A stretch of DNA of 30,879 nt from DATGMS01 sp040905145 (GTDB lineage Bacteria; Bacteroidota; Bacteroidia; Cytophagales; Cyclobacteriaceae), in contig JBBDSC010000148.1 in assembly GCA_040905145.1 (NCBI GenBank), positions 1-30,879 of the forward strand, in the 5' to 3' direction. The notes under the pieces are model-generated. The model searched no databases, was not told where the DNA came from, and saw only the letters and a list, made by a program, of their open reading frames with translations. This document shows positions 16,334-25,439 of the stretch, one piece after another (position 1 is the first letter of the stretch; the number at the start of each line of letters is the position of its first letter). The translations under genes and the position numbers were made by a program.

Positions 16334-17149
16334 TTAGTTTACTTTGGTCAAGGTGGTGACCCCGCTTTCTTCATTTTCATTCTGCCAGGATATAGTAATC
16401 GTCCCATCAGGGTTCACCCTGCCTGTACCGTTAAATACGTCATCCCCAAAAACCACATCAGGCTGTTCAGATATAGTCAGGACATTACAGAGATCCGTGA
16501 AAATGGCGGGGTTGTCCTCTGCACCGTAAACCAAAGAATACACCCCGCCAGTAATATCTGAGATCCTATAGGTCAATGGTTCGATTTCCGTGATGGTAAC
16601 CTGGTAATTTAGGGTCCCACCTGTGCCAACATTGAGGGTATTGTAAGTTCCTGCCAGATCAGAAGGACAAGCCAATCTGATTTGAAGGGTGACCGACTTA
16701 TAATTGGCACTGATTTTCACATCTCCGGCATCAATAATATTCAATACCAGGTCAGGAGACTCACTGGCATCCAAATTTTCGGTCAGGATTTCTATGGGCA
16801 AATCTACAAAACTACTATTTGCCGGTATAGTGATGGCCGTTGACTCCATCCTATAATGCACTCCCTGAACTGCAGTAGAAGAAGTGTCAATCCCAATAAT
16901 GATATCTACAGGGGAATCAATTTGCTCCCCCACTAAATTAATCCTAACCTGAGTTTGATCTATTTGGTCAATCTGCTGATTGTCTTGAAATACCACCTCA
17001 GTAATGGCATTGTTCGGCAGGGCCGCCCCTTCAAACTCTACTTCCAATCCTTCCCACAGGATATTAAATCCCGATTCTTCCATACAGCCGACCATGGCCA
17101 AGCATGTAATTAAGACGGCATATAAGCTATTAAAGTTTTTATTGATCAT
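16334..17149 (-). CDS. SUS-associated surface lipoprotein (DUF4843-like)
   Basis: 271 aa, ATG at 17149. The signal peptide ends in the lipobox MVGC (Cys22); the mature start CMEESG has two acidic residues, like the Bacteroidota surface-export signal. The mid part (VDIIIGIDTSSTAVQGVHYRM, ITIPANSSFVDLPIEIL) has the Calx-beta/DUF4843 look common in lipoproteins encoded after susD. The C-terminal half (CPSDLAGTYNTLNVGTGG to the end) resembles the lipocalin-like tail of such proteins. It probably binds or presents the substrate handled by the adjacent SusC/SusD pair; no catalytic motif is seen. It lies 15 bp after susD and 24 bp before the S8 protease, clearly in the same operon. Confidence 0.75.
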   Translation of the reverse strand: MINKNFNSLYAVLITCLAMVGCMEESGFNILWEGLEVEFEGAALPNNAITEVVFQDNQQIDQIDQTQVRINLVGEQIDSPVDIIIGIDTSSTAVQGVHYRMESTAITIPANSSFVDLPIEILTENLDASESPDLVLNIIDAGDVKISANYKSVTLQIRLACPSDLAGTYNTLNVGTGGTLNYQVTITEIEPLTYRISDITGGVYSLVYGAEDNPAIFTDLCNVLTISEQPDVVFGDDVFNGTGRVNPDGTITISWQNENEESGVTTLTKVN

Positions 17150-17164
17150 ATCTGCGGTCTAATC

Positions 17165-18631
17165 TTAATTATATCCAGGGTTTTGCTCCAACTGGTCATT
17201 TAATTCAATCTGGCTTAATGGAATATTGGAAAGGATCCGATAATCCGTATAAGGAACTTCCAGAAAAGAACCATGTTTCGGAATATCCCTTCCATTCCTC
17301 TTTAAATCAAAGAACCTATGTCCCTCAAGGGCAAATTCCTGCCTCCTTTCCAATAATATGCGGTTCAACAAGGGCTGGCCGGAGAGCACAGCATCCACTG
17401 GCCCCAGCCCCCTTCTGGAACGGAGGGCGTTGATATCAGCTCTAGCTCCTCCGGGATTGGTTTCATATCTTGCCTCAGCCCTGATCAAATAGAGCTCAGA
17501 GGCCCTGAGTATGGGCAGATTTTCAAGAAAATCACCCTTAAATCCGGTCCATTTTCTACTGGCATAAACCGGGCCCTCAATGCCTTCCGCAGTAGTTTCT
17601 ACCCAGGTATTTCTTCTTACATCTCCTGCTTCAAAAGTTTGGATCAAGTCATTGGATGCACCCAGGATGAACTGAGCGGCTGCGTTGGTATTGGAGGTTA
17701 GGGAGTTGAGGGAATTATTGACCCCGTCCACACTGCTCCAATCCACCTGTCGGATTTCCAATTCAAAGATCGACTCAGGATGTGGGGCTGTTGAAAAGGC
17801 TTCGACATAGGAACCTGCATCAACCAAACCAGTTCCGTTGCTGGAAAGTCCCAGGATATTCATCGCAGTAGAGGCCGCAGCTTCTGCTTCGGCCATTTTG
17901 CCCCAGTACAGATATACCCTCGACAACAGCATAAATGCCGCTCCAACATTGGCACGGTAAACGCCAAATTCTCTTTCTGAAGGAGGCTGGCCAAGGGTTG
18001 AATAAGGCAATAGGTCAATGGCGTTCAATAAATCCTGTTCGATTTGTTCGTATACCTGAACATTGGTTGACCTCGTCCTAAAGTCGGCATCTGAGGCTGT
18101 GGTGGTAGGTTCAATTCTCAGTATCGGACCTAAATTAAAATTGTCCACTTCCCTGCCAGGCTCATAACTATATACCCTGCTTAAATCAAAGTAAAACAGT
18201 GCCCGCATAAAGTAAGCTTCTCCTTTAATGATCTTCTTCCAGTCCTCGTCCCCCTTTACCTCTTCCCCTTCTATTCCTTCAATAATTAAATTCGCATCGT
18301 TGATGCCCCCGAAGACATTCCCATTCCATATGTCGATGTGTGCCCTATCCGCATTTACCTCTTCCCCCACGTATCTTCCTGTATTGGTGATAACCCGAAG
18401 ATTATCCGCTAAAATTTCAGGGGCAATCATCATCGTCTGACCATAATAATTGAAGCTGTTCGCACGATTGTACATAGAAAAGGCAAGGGCTTCGTACCCC
18501 GACAGGTCAGCAAGAGCTATTTCTGGCGTAAGGCTTTGCCTGGGCGAGGTATCCAATTGTGTACAAGAGCCCAGGGCGACAATCACCACTTGCAAAAATA
18601 TCTTTATTGATTTTTTCATGACCATGCTCAT
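17165..18631 (-). CDS. SusD/RagB family nutrient-binding outer membrane lipoprotein
   Basis: 488 aa from ATG 18631, which overlaps the susC stop by one base (TAATG). An alternative ATG 12 bases on gives MKKSIKIFLQ. The signal peptide ends at lipobox LGSC (Cys23). Typical SusD parts: a helical TPR-like scaffold (WKKIIKGEAYFMRALFYFDLSRVY, AAFMLLSRVYLYWGKMAEAEAAA) and the C-terminal block LRASELYLIRAEA, INALRSRRGL, LLERRQEFALEGHRFFDLKRNG. The protein caps the SusC channel at the cell surface and binds substrate. The substrate cannot be read from sequence; the linked secreted protease points to peptides (inference). Confidence 0.95.
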   Translation of the reverse strand: MSMVMKKSIKIFLQVVIVALGSCTQLDTSPRQSLTPEIALADLSGYEALAFSMYNRANSFNYYGQTMMIAPEILADNLRVITNTGRYVGEEVNADRAHIDIWNGNVFGGINDANLIIEGIEGEEVKGDEDWKKIIKGEAYFMRALFYFDLSRVYSYEPGREVDNFNLGPILRIEPTTTASDADFRTRSTNVQVYEQIEQDLLNAIDLLPYSTLGQPPSEREFGVYRANVGAAFMLLSRVYLYWGKMAEAEAAASTAMNILGLSSNGTGLVDAGSYVEAFSTAPHPESIFELEIRQVDWSSVDGVNNSLNSLTSNTNAAAQFILGASNDLIQTFEAGDVRRNTWVETTAEGIEGPVYASRKWTGFKGDFLENLPILRASELYLIRAEARYETNPGGARADINALRSRRGLGPVDAVLSGQPLLNRILLERRQEFALEGHRFFDLKRNGRDIPKHGSFLEVPYTDYRILSNIPLSQIELNDQLEQNPGYN

Positions 18632-21621
18632 TAGAAAGTAAAGTTTATACCTGCCGTCAGCTGTTTGGAACTTGGATAGGTGCCATAAGTGGAGGCTTCT
18701 AAAGAAGTGGCTCCTACCGAATTCACTTCAGGGTCAATCCCGTTGTATCTGGTAAAAGTCCATAAATTCAATCCCTGCACATAAATATTGCCCTGCTGTA
18801 CACCTACCTTCTTCAAGAATTGCGCAGGCAGGGAATAATTTAAAGTAACTTGTTTCAGCCGGATATAACTCGCATCGGACAATAACCTGGTGGAAAACTG
18901 TTGATATCTAGATTGGCCTGGTATATTTCCTCCCTCATAGGGTTTTGGCGTATTGGTGACGTGACCTGGTTGTCTCCAAAAGTTCAACTGGTCGATGGTC
19001 TGGTTATCCTGCCCCAAAGAACCTGCCTGGGCAAGGTTGTAAAGATCTTGATTGAACGCCAGATTACCGTACTGGTATTGGAAAAAGACTTCCAAAGACA
19101 CCGGACCATAAGAAAAGATGTTGGACAATCCCCCATAGTTCCAGGGGAGGGCACTGCCGATATACTTTCTATCCTCGTCCCCAACAAAATAGGTGTATTC
19201 TCCATCTTTATCCAAGTACATGGGGGAGCCATTGGCTGGGTTCACTCCTGCATATTCGTAGGCATAGAAAAATTCAATGGGCTTGCCCACAATCAGATCC
19301 GTGCCAAGACTGTCCAATCCCTCATATAGTTCCGTTAATTCGTTAGAAAAAATAGAAATATTAAAGTTGGTAGACCATCTAAATTTATCATATACAACAT
19401 TAGTGGTCTGAATGTCCAAATCAATCCCCTGGTTCCTCAAGCTGCCTGCATTCCTTGTTATTTGGCCAAAACCTGAATCAATAGGAAGCTGGGTATCAAA
19501 TAAGAGTTTGTTCGAATCTTTTCTCCAAACATCCGCGGTGGCTATAATACGTCCGTTAAAAAAGGTACCGTCCACCCCTAGGTTTGTGGAAGCGGATTCT
19601 TCCCAGGTCAGCAGGTCATTGCCCAACTGTACGAAACGCAAAGCCCCAAATCCAAGGTACTGCCCACCAGTTCCTACCAAAGACCTGGATTGAAAGTTTT
19701 CGATACTAGAATTTCCCGTCACCCCATAGGAAGCCCTCACCCTTAAATTGTCTATCCAGACGGCATTTTCCATAAACGGCTCAGAGGATAACCTCCAACC
19801 CACAGAAGCCGCCCCAAAGGTTCCCCACTGATTGTTGGAACCAAACCTGGAAGACCCATCCCTTCTGAGGGTTACTTCAGCAGTGTACCGATCGTCATAG
19901 TCATATCTGGCCTGGGAAAAGAAACCAGCCCGTTTGTATTCGGTATAATAGCCTCCCACACTAAAGGGGACAGCCGCATTTTGCAAGTATCTGAGGACAG
20001 GGTTGGGGAAATTACGCCCCTCGGCAGAAGTCCTTTCATCTATCGCATATTTGTACTCATAACCCAGGATCCCCGTTACCGTATGCAGGTCATTGAATTT
20101 CTTATCAAAATTAAAATTGCCATTGGCGTTGGTATTGATCAATCGGCTGTCGCTATAGAATGATGATCCACCATAAGCGGAGAAGGCCGGGATGGTAGAA
20201 GGCCTGTTATTCTCGTCTTTATTGTCTGCAAAATCTATCCCTGCAAATCCAGTAACAGCCAGCCACGGTAAAATCCGGTAAGTCAATTGTAAATTGGAGA
20301 CCGTTTGATAGGAAACCCCTTTTCTTAATTCCTGCATGACCCCTTGTACGATATTATAGCCGAAAAGATGGGCATTTGGATAAGGGGCAAATGACCCATC
20401 TTCATTGTAGATAGGCACATTGGGACGGGCCAGGTAAGCGGACACAAATGGGCTGTTCACAAAATTGCCCCTGTCTATCGAACCATTGGTGATCTGCCTG
20501 GATAAGGCGATATTCGCATTGATTGTCAAATCATTTGTGGGCTTGTGGGTCAGGTTCAGTCTTCCGGTGGTTCTTGAATAGTCGGACATAATCACCTGTC
20601 CTTCATGAAAGGTATGGGAGCCGGACAAGTAAAATTGGGTTTTTTCATCCCCTCCTGACATCGATAAATCATAGACACTCAACCGGCCTTCCCTGTACAT
20701 GGCATTCACCCAATCTGTATCGGTGAGTTCCCTGTCGCCTGGACTTCCAAAGATTTCGGTGGCCTCGTCAGGGTTCAGGCCTGCATTGATATAAGCCTGT
20801 CTTTTAATGGACGCCAATTGATTGGCATTCATTACTTGATACAGGCCCATGGGCTGAACGATCCCTTCCTGAACTGACAATCTTAATTTAGTCCTATCAT
20901 TGGCACCACGTTTGGTGGTGATCAAAACCACTCCATTGGCTGCCTGGGCACCATAAATGGAGGCGGAGGCAGCATCTTTTAACACCTCAATGGAAGCAAT
21001 GTCATTGGGATTGATGGAGGCCAAGGCGTTTTGGGAACCCTGTCCCGACAGGCCCCCAGCAGCCACCTGCACCCCATCCACAATATACAAGGGTTGTGTC
21101 CCGGCATTGATGGAGCCGACACCCCTGATGCGGACATTCAAAGTTCCCCCCGGTTGTCCGGAAGAAGAGGAGACTTGGACACCTGCCACCCTGCCCTGCA
21201 TGGCCCGGTCCAACGATTGCATGGGCAAATCTTCAAAAACTTCCCCTTTGACTGAGGCTATGGCCCCGGTAACTTCCCTTCTTGTCTGATCACCATAAGA
21301 TCTGACGACATATTCAGAAAGCGAGGTAATCTCAGGAACCAAGGTTATATTTATGATTGAACGGTTATTTACATTCACTTCCTGGGATCTCAGCCCCACA
21401 AAGCTGAAAACCAGTACATCTGAACCGGACAGGACATCGATGGAATATTGGCCATCCAGATCTGTGGCGGTGCCTATGGTCGTCCCTTTAACCAAAACAG
21501 TGGCACCTGGGACAGGAATACCATCCTCGGAAGAAGTGACAGTACCCGAAACTGTCATTTGTGCCAGGGCCAGGCTTGATGTGAAAAAAAGCACGAGTCC
21601 AAACAGTAAGACTTTCTTCAT
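18631..21621 (-). CDS. SusC/RagA family TonB-dependent outer membrane transporter
   Basis: 996 aa from ATG 21621; the frame is open to a TTG at 21627, two codons earlier. A signal peptide (MKKVLLFGLVLFFTSSLALAQ) precedes a carboxypeptidase-regulatory-like domain (about 22-105, VSGTVTSSEDGIPVPGATV, TDLDGQYSID). The plug follows (LQGRVAG-type segment AMQGRVAGVQVSSSSGQPGG, IRIRGVGS-like RIRGVGSINAG, PLYIVDGVQV, IEVLKDAASASIYGAQAANGVVLITTKRG), then a 22-stranded barrel ending in LTAGINFTF. The TonB box is not obvious. It imports nutrients together with the overlapping susD product, using energy from TonB. The 117-bp gap to the upstream ompA-like gene is AT-rich and should hold its promoter, though no exact TAnnTTTG box is seen. 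Confidence 0.95.
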   Translation of the reverse strand: MKKVLLFGLVLFFTSSLALAQMTVSGTVTSSEDGIPVPGATVLVKGTTIGTATDLDGQYSIDVLSGSDVLVFSFVGLRSQEVNVNNRSIINITLVPEITSLSEYVVRSYGDQTRREVTGAIASVKGEVFEDLPMQSLDRAMQGRVAGVQVSSSSGQPGGTLNVRIRGVGSINAGTQPLYIVDGVQVAAGGLSGQGSQNALASINPNDIASIEVLKDAASASIYGAQAANGVVLITTKRGANDRTKLRLSVQEGIVQPMGLYQVMNANQLASIKRQAYINAGLNPDEATEIFGSPGDRELTDTDWVNAMYREGRLSVYDLSMSGGDEKTQFYLSGSHTFHEGQVIMSDYSRTTGRLNLTHKPTNDLTINANIALSRQITNGSIDRGNFVNSPFVSAYLARPNVPIYNEDGSFAPYPNAHLFGYNIVQGVMQELRKGVSYQTVSNLQLTYRILPWLAVTGFAGIDFADNKDENNRPSTIPAFSAYGGSSFYSDSRLINTNANGNFNFDKKFNDLHTVTGILGYEYKYAIDERTSAEGRNFPNPVLRYLQNAAVPFSVGGYYTEYKRAGFFSQARYDYDDRYTAEVTLRRDGSSRFGSNNQWGTFGAASVGWRLSSEPFMENAVWIDNLRVRASYGVTGNSSIENFQSRSLVGTGGQYLGFGALRFVQLGNDLLTWEESASTNLGVDGTFFNGRIIATADVWRKDSNKLLFDTQLPIDSGFGQITRNAGSLRNQGIDLDIQTTNVVYDKFRWSTNFNISIFSNELTELYEGLDSLGTDLIVGKPIEFFYAYEYAGVNPANGSPMYLDKDGEYTYFVGDEDRKYIGSALPWNYGGLSNIFSYGPVSLEVFFQYQYGNLAFNQDLYNLAQAGSLGQDNQTIDQLNFWRQPGHVTNTPKPYEGGNIPGQSRYQQFSTRLLSDASYIRLKQVTLNYSLPAQFLKKVGVQQGNIYVQGLNLWTFTRYNGIDPEVNSVGATSLEASTYGTYPSSKQLTAGINFTF

Positions 21622-21738
21622 ATTCAAATATTTTTTTTAACCGCTATTATTCCACTCATGGTTGATCCGGATTTTAAAGTTACATGATAGAATATTTTTA
21701 ATAATAGCAAAATATGAATTTGCGGCTAGAAAAATACC

Positions 21739-23649
21739 TTATTGCACTAAAATTTCAATCCTTCTATTCAATGCCCTGTTTTCTTCGCTATCATTGGGAC
21801 TCAAAGGTTGCTTATCTCCCATTCCCTGGATCTTCAACCTATCAGGTAAAATACCATTGGACTCCAGGTAATCTTTCACACTTTCAGCCCTTTTCAAGCT
21901 CAGCTCTTCATTGTATGCAGGAAGTCCTACATTGTCGGTATGGCCTAGTATGATGATGGATAAAGAAGGGTTTTCTGTCAGGAAATTATTCAACCTCTTA
22001 AGAGAACTGATGGATTCCGGTTTCAATTCTGCCTTATCAAAGTCAAAAAATAAATTTTCAAAAATAAACTGTTCACCAGAAGCAACAGGAATAAGTTGGA
22101 TTTTCATGTTTTTAATATCCTTGAGACTATCCTTCTCTACATTGTAAATTTTAGGAATAAACCCCTTTTTTTCCACATATAATCCCGAGAAAGACTTATC
22201 CGGATAGATCATGATAAAATCTCCGGATTCCCCATCGGACCGGAATTGGTATAAGGTGCTGTCATTGGTCAAACTCACCAGGGATAATCTCGCATCAATA
22301 GGTTGGCCATTTTTACTGTTCACAATGTTACCTTCGGTGATAATCAACTTTTCACCAAGATCAATTTCTTTTGGAAAATTAAACCTGTAAATAAGGGAAC
22401 TGTCCACTTTCCCTTCATTAAAGGTGTTTTCGGTGTAATAAGCAAAATCTTGCTGAGCGGTGATGAACAGGGCCAATTGATCCTTATGGTCATTGATCGG
22501 AAAACCAAGGTTTTCAGGGGCCCCAAATCCCCCCTCCTCCAGTTTGGAAATAAAGAGATCCTTCCCCCCAAAACCCAAGTGACCGCTTGAGGCAAAAAAA
22601 AGAATCTCATTATTAAAATAGATAAAGGGGGAAATCTCATCTTTGTTTGTATTAATATGCGGCCCAATGTTGCTCGCCTCTGACCAGGACCCGTCTTCCA
22701 GCCTGTAGGAATACCAAATATCATTTCCCCCAAAGCCACCCCTTCTATTGGAAGAAAAAAACAACATACTCCCATCTGCTGATAAGGAAGGCTGGGAATC
22801 CCATGATCTGGAATTTATGTTCTTTCCCATATTGGAAGGTTTTTGCCAGCTGCCGTTTAATTTATTACTGATATAAAGATCACAGCTTCCAAAAGAATCC
22901 GGTGCATCACAAGAAGTATAAATCAAAATATTCCCATCCGCTGAAATAGTACAGGTTCCTTCATTATAACGGGTATTGATGGATTGAGCAATGGGAACAG
23001 GATCGGCCCAATTTCCATTATTTTCGGAGGCCACAAAAATATCTTCATGATCATGAATGCTCAACCCATCCCTTTTTGTAAAAAATATTTTCTTGCTGTC
23101 TGCGGTCAAAACAGGAAAATACTGCAGCTGGAATTGGTTGAGCGGGTAGGATAGCCGTTCTTTTTTTATTTCTTTGGGGCTTTCAAGCTCTTCGGACAAA
23201 AAATTCATTTGCTGTTTTAATTCCTCATAATAGGCTGTTTTTTTAAAATCCGAAGTCAGGAGAGGGGATATTTGGTCCATTTTTTCCAATGCTTTTTCAA
23301 AAGCGCCTGACCGAAGGTGTATGTTCACAATAAGCCATCCAAAATCAGCCAAGAATGACTTGTCCTTTTTTATCCTCCTTTCTCCCTTCTGTGCCACTTC
23401 CAAGGCTTGCGAAAAATCCCCTTTTATCAAAAGTATTTGGGACATCTTGATGTAGGATTCAAAAAAATCGGAGCTCCTTTCAAAAGAAGCTTTGTACTTT
23501 TCAATGGCCTCATCATACCTTTTTCTTTGTGACAGCTCTTCTGCTTCCTCATGTAATCTTATGGCCCGTTTATCTATTATGGAATATTCTTGCCCGAATA
23601 GACTCAAGGCAAGCAAAGACATGAAAAGGGTTAATAATACTTGTTTCAT
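21739..23649 (-). CDS. PorE-like OmpA family protein (TPR, PD40, CRD, OmpA)
   Basis: 636 aa, ATG at 23649. Signal peptide MKQVLLTLFMSLLALSLFG, then TPR-like helices (about 25-150), WD40/PD40-like beta-propeller repeats (SADGNILIYTSC, LSADGSMLFFSSNRRGGFGGNDIW, LFFASSGHLGFGGKDLFIS), a carboxypeptidase-regulatory-like segment (about 440-525), and a C-terminal OmpA peptidoglycan-binding domain (FDFDKAELKPESISSLKRL, ILGHTDNVG, LSLKRAESVKDYL, ALNRRIEI). This order matches PorE of the type IX secretion system, which ties the machine to peptidoglycan, but many Bacteroidota encode several paralogues, so a specific T9SS role is inference. It begins 2 bp after queE and is co-transcribed with it. Confidence 0.88.
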   Translation of the reverse strand: MKQVLLTLFMSLLALSLFGQEYSIIDKRAIRLHEEAEELSQRKRYDEAIEKYKASFERSSDFFESYIKMSQILLIKGDFSQALEVAQKGERRIKKDKSFLADFGWLIVNIHLRSGAFEKALEKMDQISPLLTSDFKKTAYYEELKQQMNFLSEELESPKEIKKERLSYPLNQFQLQYFPVLTADSKKIFFTKRDGLSIHDHEDIFVASENNGNWADPVPIAQSINTRYNEGTCTISADGNILIYTSCDAPDSFGSCDLYISNKLNGSWQKPSNMGKNINSRSWDSQPSLSADGSMLFFSSNRRGGFGGNDIWYSYRLEDGSWSEASNIGPHINTNKDEISPFIYFNNEILFFASSGHLGFGGKDLFISKLEEGGFGAPENLGFPINDHKDQLALFITAQQDFAYYTENTFNEGKVDSSLIYRFNFPKEIDLGEKLIITEGNIVNSKNGQPIDARLSLVSLTNDSTLYQFRSDGESGDFIMIYPDKSFSGLYVEKKGFIPKIYNVEKDSLKDIKNMKIQLIPVASGEQFIFENLFFDFDKAELKPESISSLKRLNNFLTENPSLSIIILGHTDNVGLPAYNEELSLKRAESVKDYLESNGILPDRLKIQGMGDKQPLSPNDSEENRALNRRIEILVQ

Positions 23650-23651
23650 AA

Positions 23652-24281
23652 TTATGGAATATCCATAAATTTATGTGTTTGTAATGAAATTTTCCAGTTT
23701 GGGTAGTTTTTTACATAATCTATTATCTGTTTATTGAATAAATGGGCTTTGCTCCACTCAGGCTGAAGGATTTTTTTACATTCGGAACTGACCAAAGCGG
23801 CATGCTTTTCCGCAAATTCAAAATCACTTTTATGAAAAACAATGACTTTTAGCTCATCTGCCATTTTATAAATCGTTGGATGGGGCTTTTTGAATTTTTT
23901 TGGGGAAAAACAAATCCAGTCAAAGGTACCGGAAAACTCATGGGTTCCTGAAGTTTCCAAGTTAATGGTAAATCCTTTTTCTTTTAAAAGCTGCGTCAGA
24001 GGTCCCAGCGGATACATCAAGGGCTCCCCTCCCGTGATCACCACCAACCTTCCCGGATAGGACAAAGCCCCTTCCACAATTTGTCTGATTGATTGGACTG
24101 GCCATTTTTCTGCTTCCCAAGATTCTTTGACATCGCACCAGACACAACCCACATCACAACCTCCCAGCCGGATAAAATAAGCGGGATGACCTGTAAAAGT
24201 ACCTTCCCCCTGGATCGTATAAAAAGCTTCCATAACGGGAAGCATCAACCCTTTCGCTACACCTTCTTTTGTTTCCATCAT
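23652..24281 (-). CDS. queE: 7-carboxy-7-deazaguanine synthase QueE (radical SAM)
   Basis: 209 aa, ATG at 24281 (a second ATG follows directly). Converts 6-carboxytetrahydropterin to 7-carboxy-7-deazaguanine in queuosine biosynthesis. The N-terminal FYTIQGEGTFTGHPAYFIRL is the QueE substrate region. The 4Fe-4S cluster motif is C-x3-C-x2-C (Cys42, Cys46, Cys49 in GGCDVGCVWCD). VVITGGEPLMYP is the SAM-binding GGE motif, and SLQTHKFMDIP is the family C-terminus. The length is normal. An exact TACCTTTG box is 53 bp upstream. It is followed at 2 bp by the PorE-like gene; the functional link between the two is not evident. Confidence 0.95.
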   Translation of the reverse strand: MMETKEGVAKGLMLPVMEAFYTIQGEGTFTGHPAYFIRLGGCDVGCVWCDVKESWEAEKWPVQSIRQIVEGALSYPGRLVVITGGEPLMYPLGPLTQLLKEKGFTINLETSGTHEFSGTFDWICFSPKKFKKPHPTIYKMADELKVIVFHKSDFEFAEKHAALVSSECKKILQPEWSKAHLFNKQIIDYVKNYPNWKISLQTHKFMDIP

Positions 24282-24334
24282 AATTTTTGTTGAAGCGGGT
24301 AATTGAACCGCCGGGTAACCTTAATTTTGAAACA

Positions 24335-24342
24335 CAAAGGTA
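24335..24342 (-). promoter_or_regulatory. -7 promoter box for the queE operon
   Basis: The minus strand reads TACCTTTG, an exact TAnnTTTG match, 53 bp upstream of the queE ATG. The -33 position lacks a clear TTG. Confidence 0.45.
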
Positions 24343-24412
24343 AGGATTCTTTTATAAATTGCCTAGGTAAAGAAAAAGGACGGTGGGCGCTTGAATGGAG
24401 ACGGGGACATAT

Positions 24413-24447
24413 AAAAATGTCAACAGTCCACTGACCACGGCAGATCA
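24413..24447. repeat. heptamer element with conserved flanks, copy 1
   Basis: AAAAATGTCAAC (24413-24424), then heptamers AGTCCAC and TGACCAC, then GGCAGATCA to 24447. The flanks recur in inverse orientation at 29715-29757 with a different set of inner heptamers. Confidence 0.65.
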
Positions 24448-24574
24448 GGGATATCAAAAACATTGGTATAAGCCTATTTAAAATATGACAATGTGCATCA
24501 GAATCCTCGTGCTATTATTTAGAAATAAAGTATTACTTTGGAATCGTCAAAGCAATCCCATTAAAAATAATAGT

Positions 24575-25129
24575 ATGGCAAAAACAAACCAAGTTATCGT
24601 AAACAAAACATTTGGTGACAAACTTAAATTTTTAACTACATCTGGAGATTCAAATGGTAAGCTAATCAGCGCTGAAATTAGAATAAAACCTGGAGGACAA
24701 GGGCCACCGGAACATTACCATCCAATTCAAACAGAAACATTTGAAGTTGTGAAAGGTAAGTTAGGTTTGATACAGGATGGAAAAAAAATGATTTTGAATC
24801 CAGGTGAAAAACATTCCGTACCACCTAATGCTAAACATACATTTTGGAATGCAAGTAATGAAGAGGAGTTAATTATAATCGGAGAATCCAGTCCTGCTTT
24901 AAAGTTTGAATACTTCCTTGAAACTATGTATTCTTTAGATTATCAAGGAAAGACCAATAAAGAAGGATTACCTAATCCCCTTCAATTTGCAGCTATATTA
25001 AATGAACATTATGGAGAAATGTTTGTAGTAACTCCGCCAATTGGTGTTCAGAAATTTATGGCAAAAGTTGTTGGTCGATTTGCCAAATCAATTGGATACA
25101 AAGGGTACATTCCTTTTCCGAAAAATTAA
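24575..25129 (+). CDS. cupin-domain protein
   Basis: 184 aa from ATG 24575 (MAKTNQVIV). The frame is open upstream to 24485 but that extension is low-complexity and not cupin-like. The cupin barrel spans about residues 25-110: motif 1 is PGGQGPPEHYHPIQTETFEVVKG, with two histidines and Glu as metal ligands, and motif 2 is PGEKHSVPPNAKHTFWNAS. The C-terminal 75 residues form a helical extension ending GYKGYIPFPKN. Cupins of this kind can be sugar isomerases, dioxygenases or binding proteins; nothing here decides. The gene is more AT-rich than the core genes to the left and lies at the border of an accessory island, so it may be acquired (inference). Confidence 0.82.
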   Translation: MAKTNQVIVNKTFGDKLKFLTTSGDSNGKLISAEIRIKPGGQGPPEHYHPIQTETFEVVKGKLGLIQDGKKMILNPGEKHSVPPNAKHTFWNASNEEELIIIGESSPALKFEYFLETMYSLDYQGKTNKEGLPNPLQFAAILNEHYGEMFVVTPPIGVQKFMAKVVGRFAKSIGYKGYIPFPKN

Positions 25130-25170
25130 TTACTCATTTGGTAACCACTGATCACTTCTCCTCTAAGCAG

Positions 25171-25185
25171 TCAAGACGCTCTTGA
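25171..25185 (+). terminator. weak hairpin after the cupin gene
   Basis: TCAAGA-CGC-TCTTGA forms a 6-bp stem 42 bp after the cupin stop. No clear T-run follows, so termination is doubtful. Confidence 0.25.
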
Positions 25186-25232
25186 TTCTTGTATGCCACA
25201 AGTCTCAATACCAGAATTCTCATGAATTCCTT

Positions 25233-25439
25233 TTAAAAAATGTCATCCCAGTCTTCGGTATCTTCGTTTTCTATTTGTTTGAGTCCGATGTCAACTTCGT
25301 GATTTTGAGGACCCATATTTTCAGGCCAAAAATCTTTTTCTTCCCGCTTTAGGGTTACCCAGAGTTTATCAAGAAGATCTTTGTTCTCCGTTGCCATAAT
25401 GTGTTTTACAAGTTCTGATTTGAGGGCTTGTATGTCCAT
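25233..25439 (-). CDS. small antitoxin-like protein, no partner seen
   Basis: 68 aa, ATG at 25439. MDIQALKSELVKHIMATENKDLLDKLW resembles the short helical N-terminus of Bacteroidota addiction-module antitoxins that pair with RelE/ParE toxins; the C-terminus is very acidic (IENEDTEDWDDIF), as in antitoxin tails. No toxin frame follows within the 100 bp before the cupin gene, so it would be orphan or miscalled. A TATCTTTA box, one mismatch from TAnnTTTG, is upstream. The family call is tentative, from composition and memory of similar proteins. Confidence 0.5.
   Translation of the reverse strand: MDIQALKSELVKHIMATENKDLLDKLWVTLKREEKDFWPENMGPQNHEVDIGLKQIENEDTEDWDDIF

Noticed and set aside
24485..24574. 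30-codon N-terminal extension of the cupin gene
   Set aside because: It is not cupin-like; the ATG at 24575 gives a standard start.
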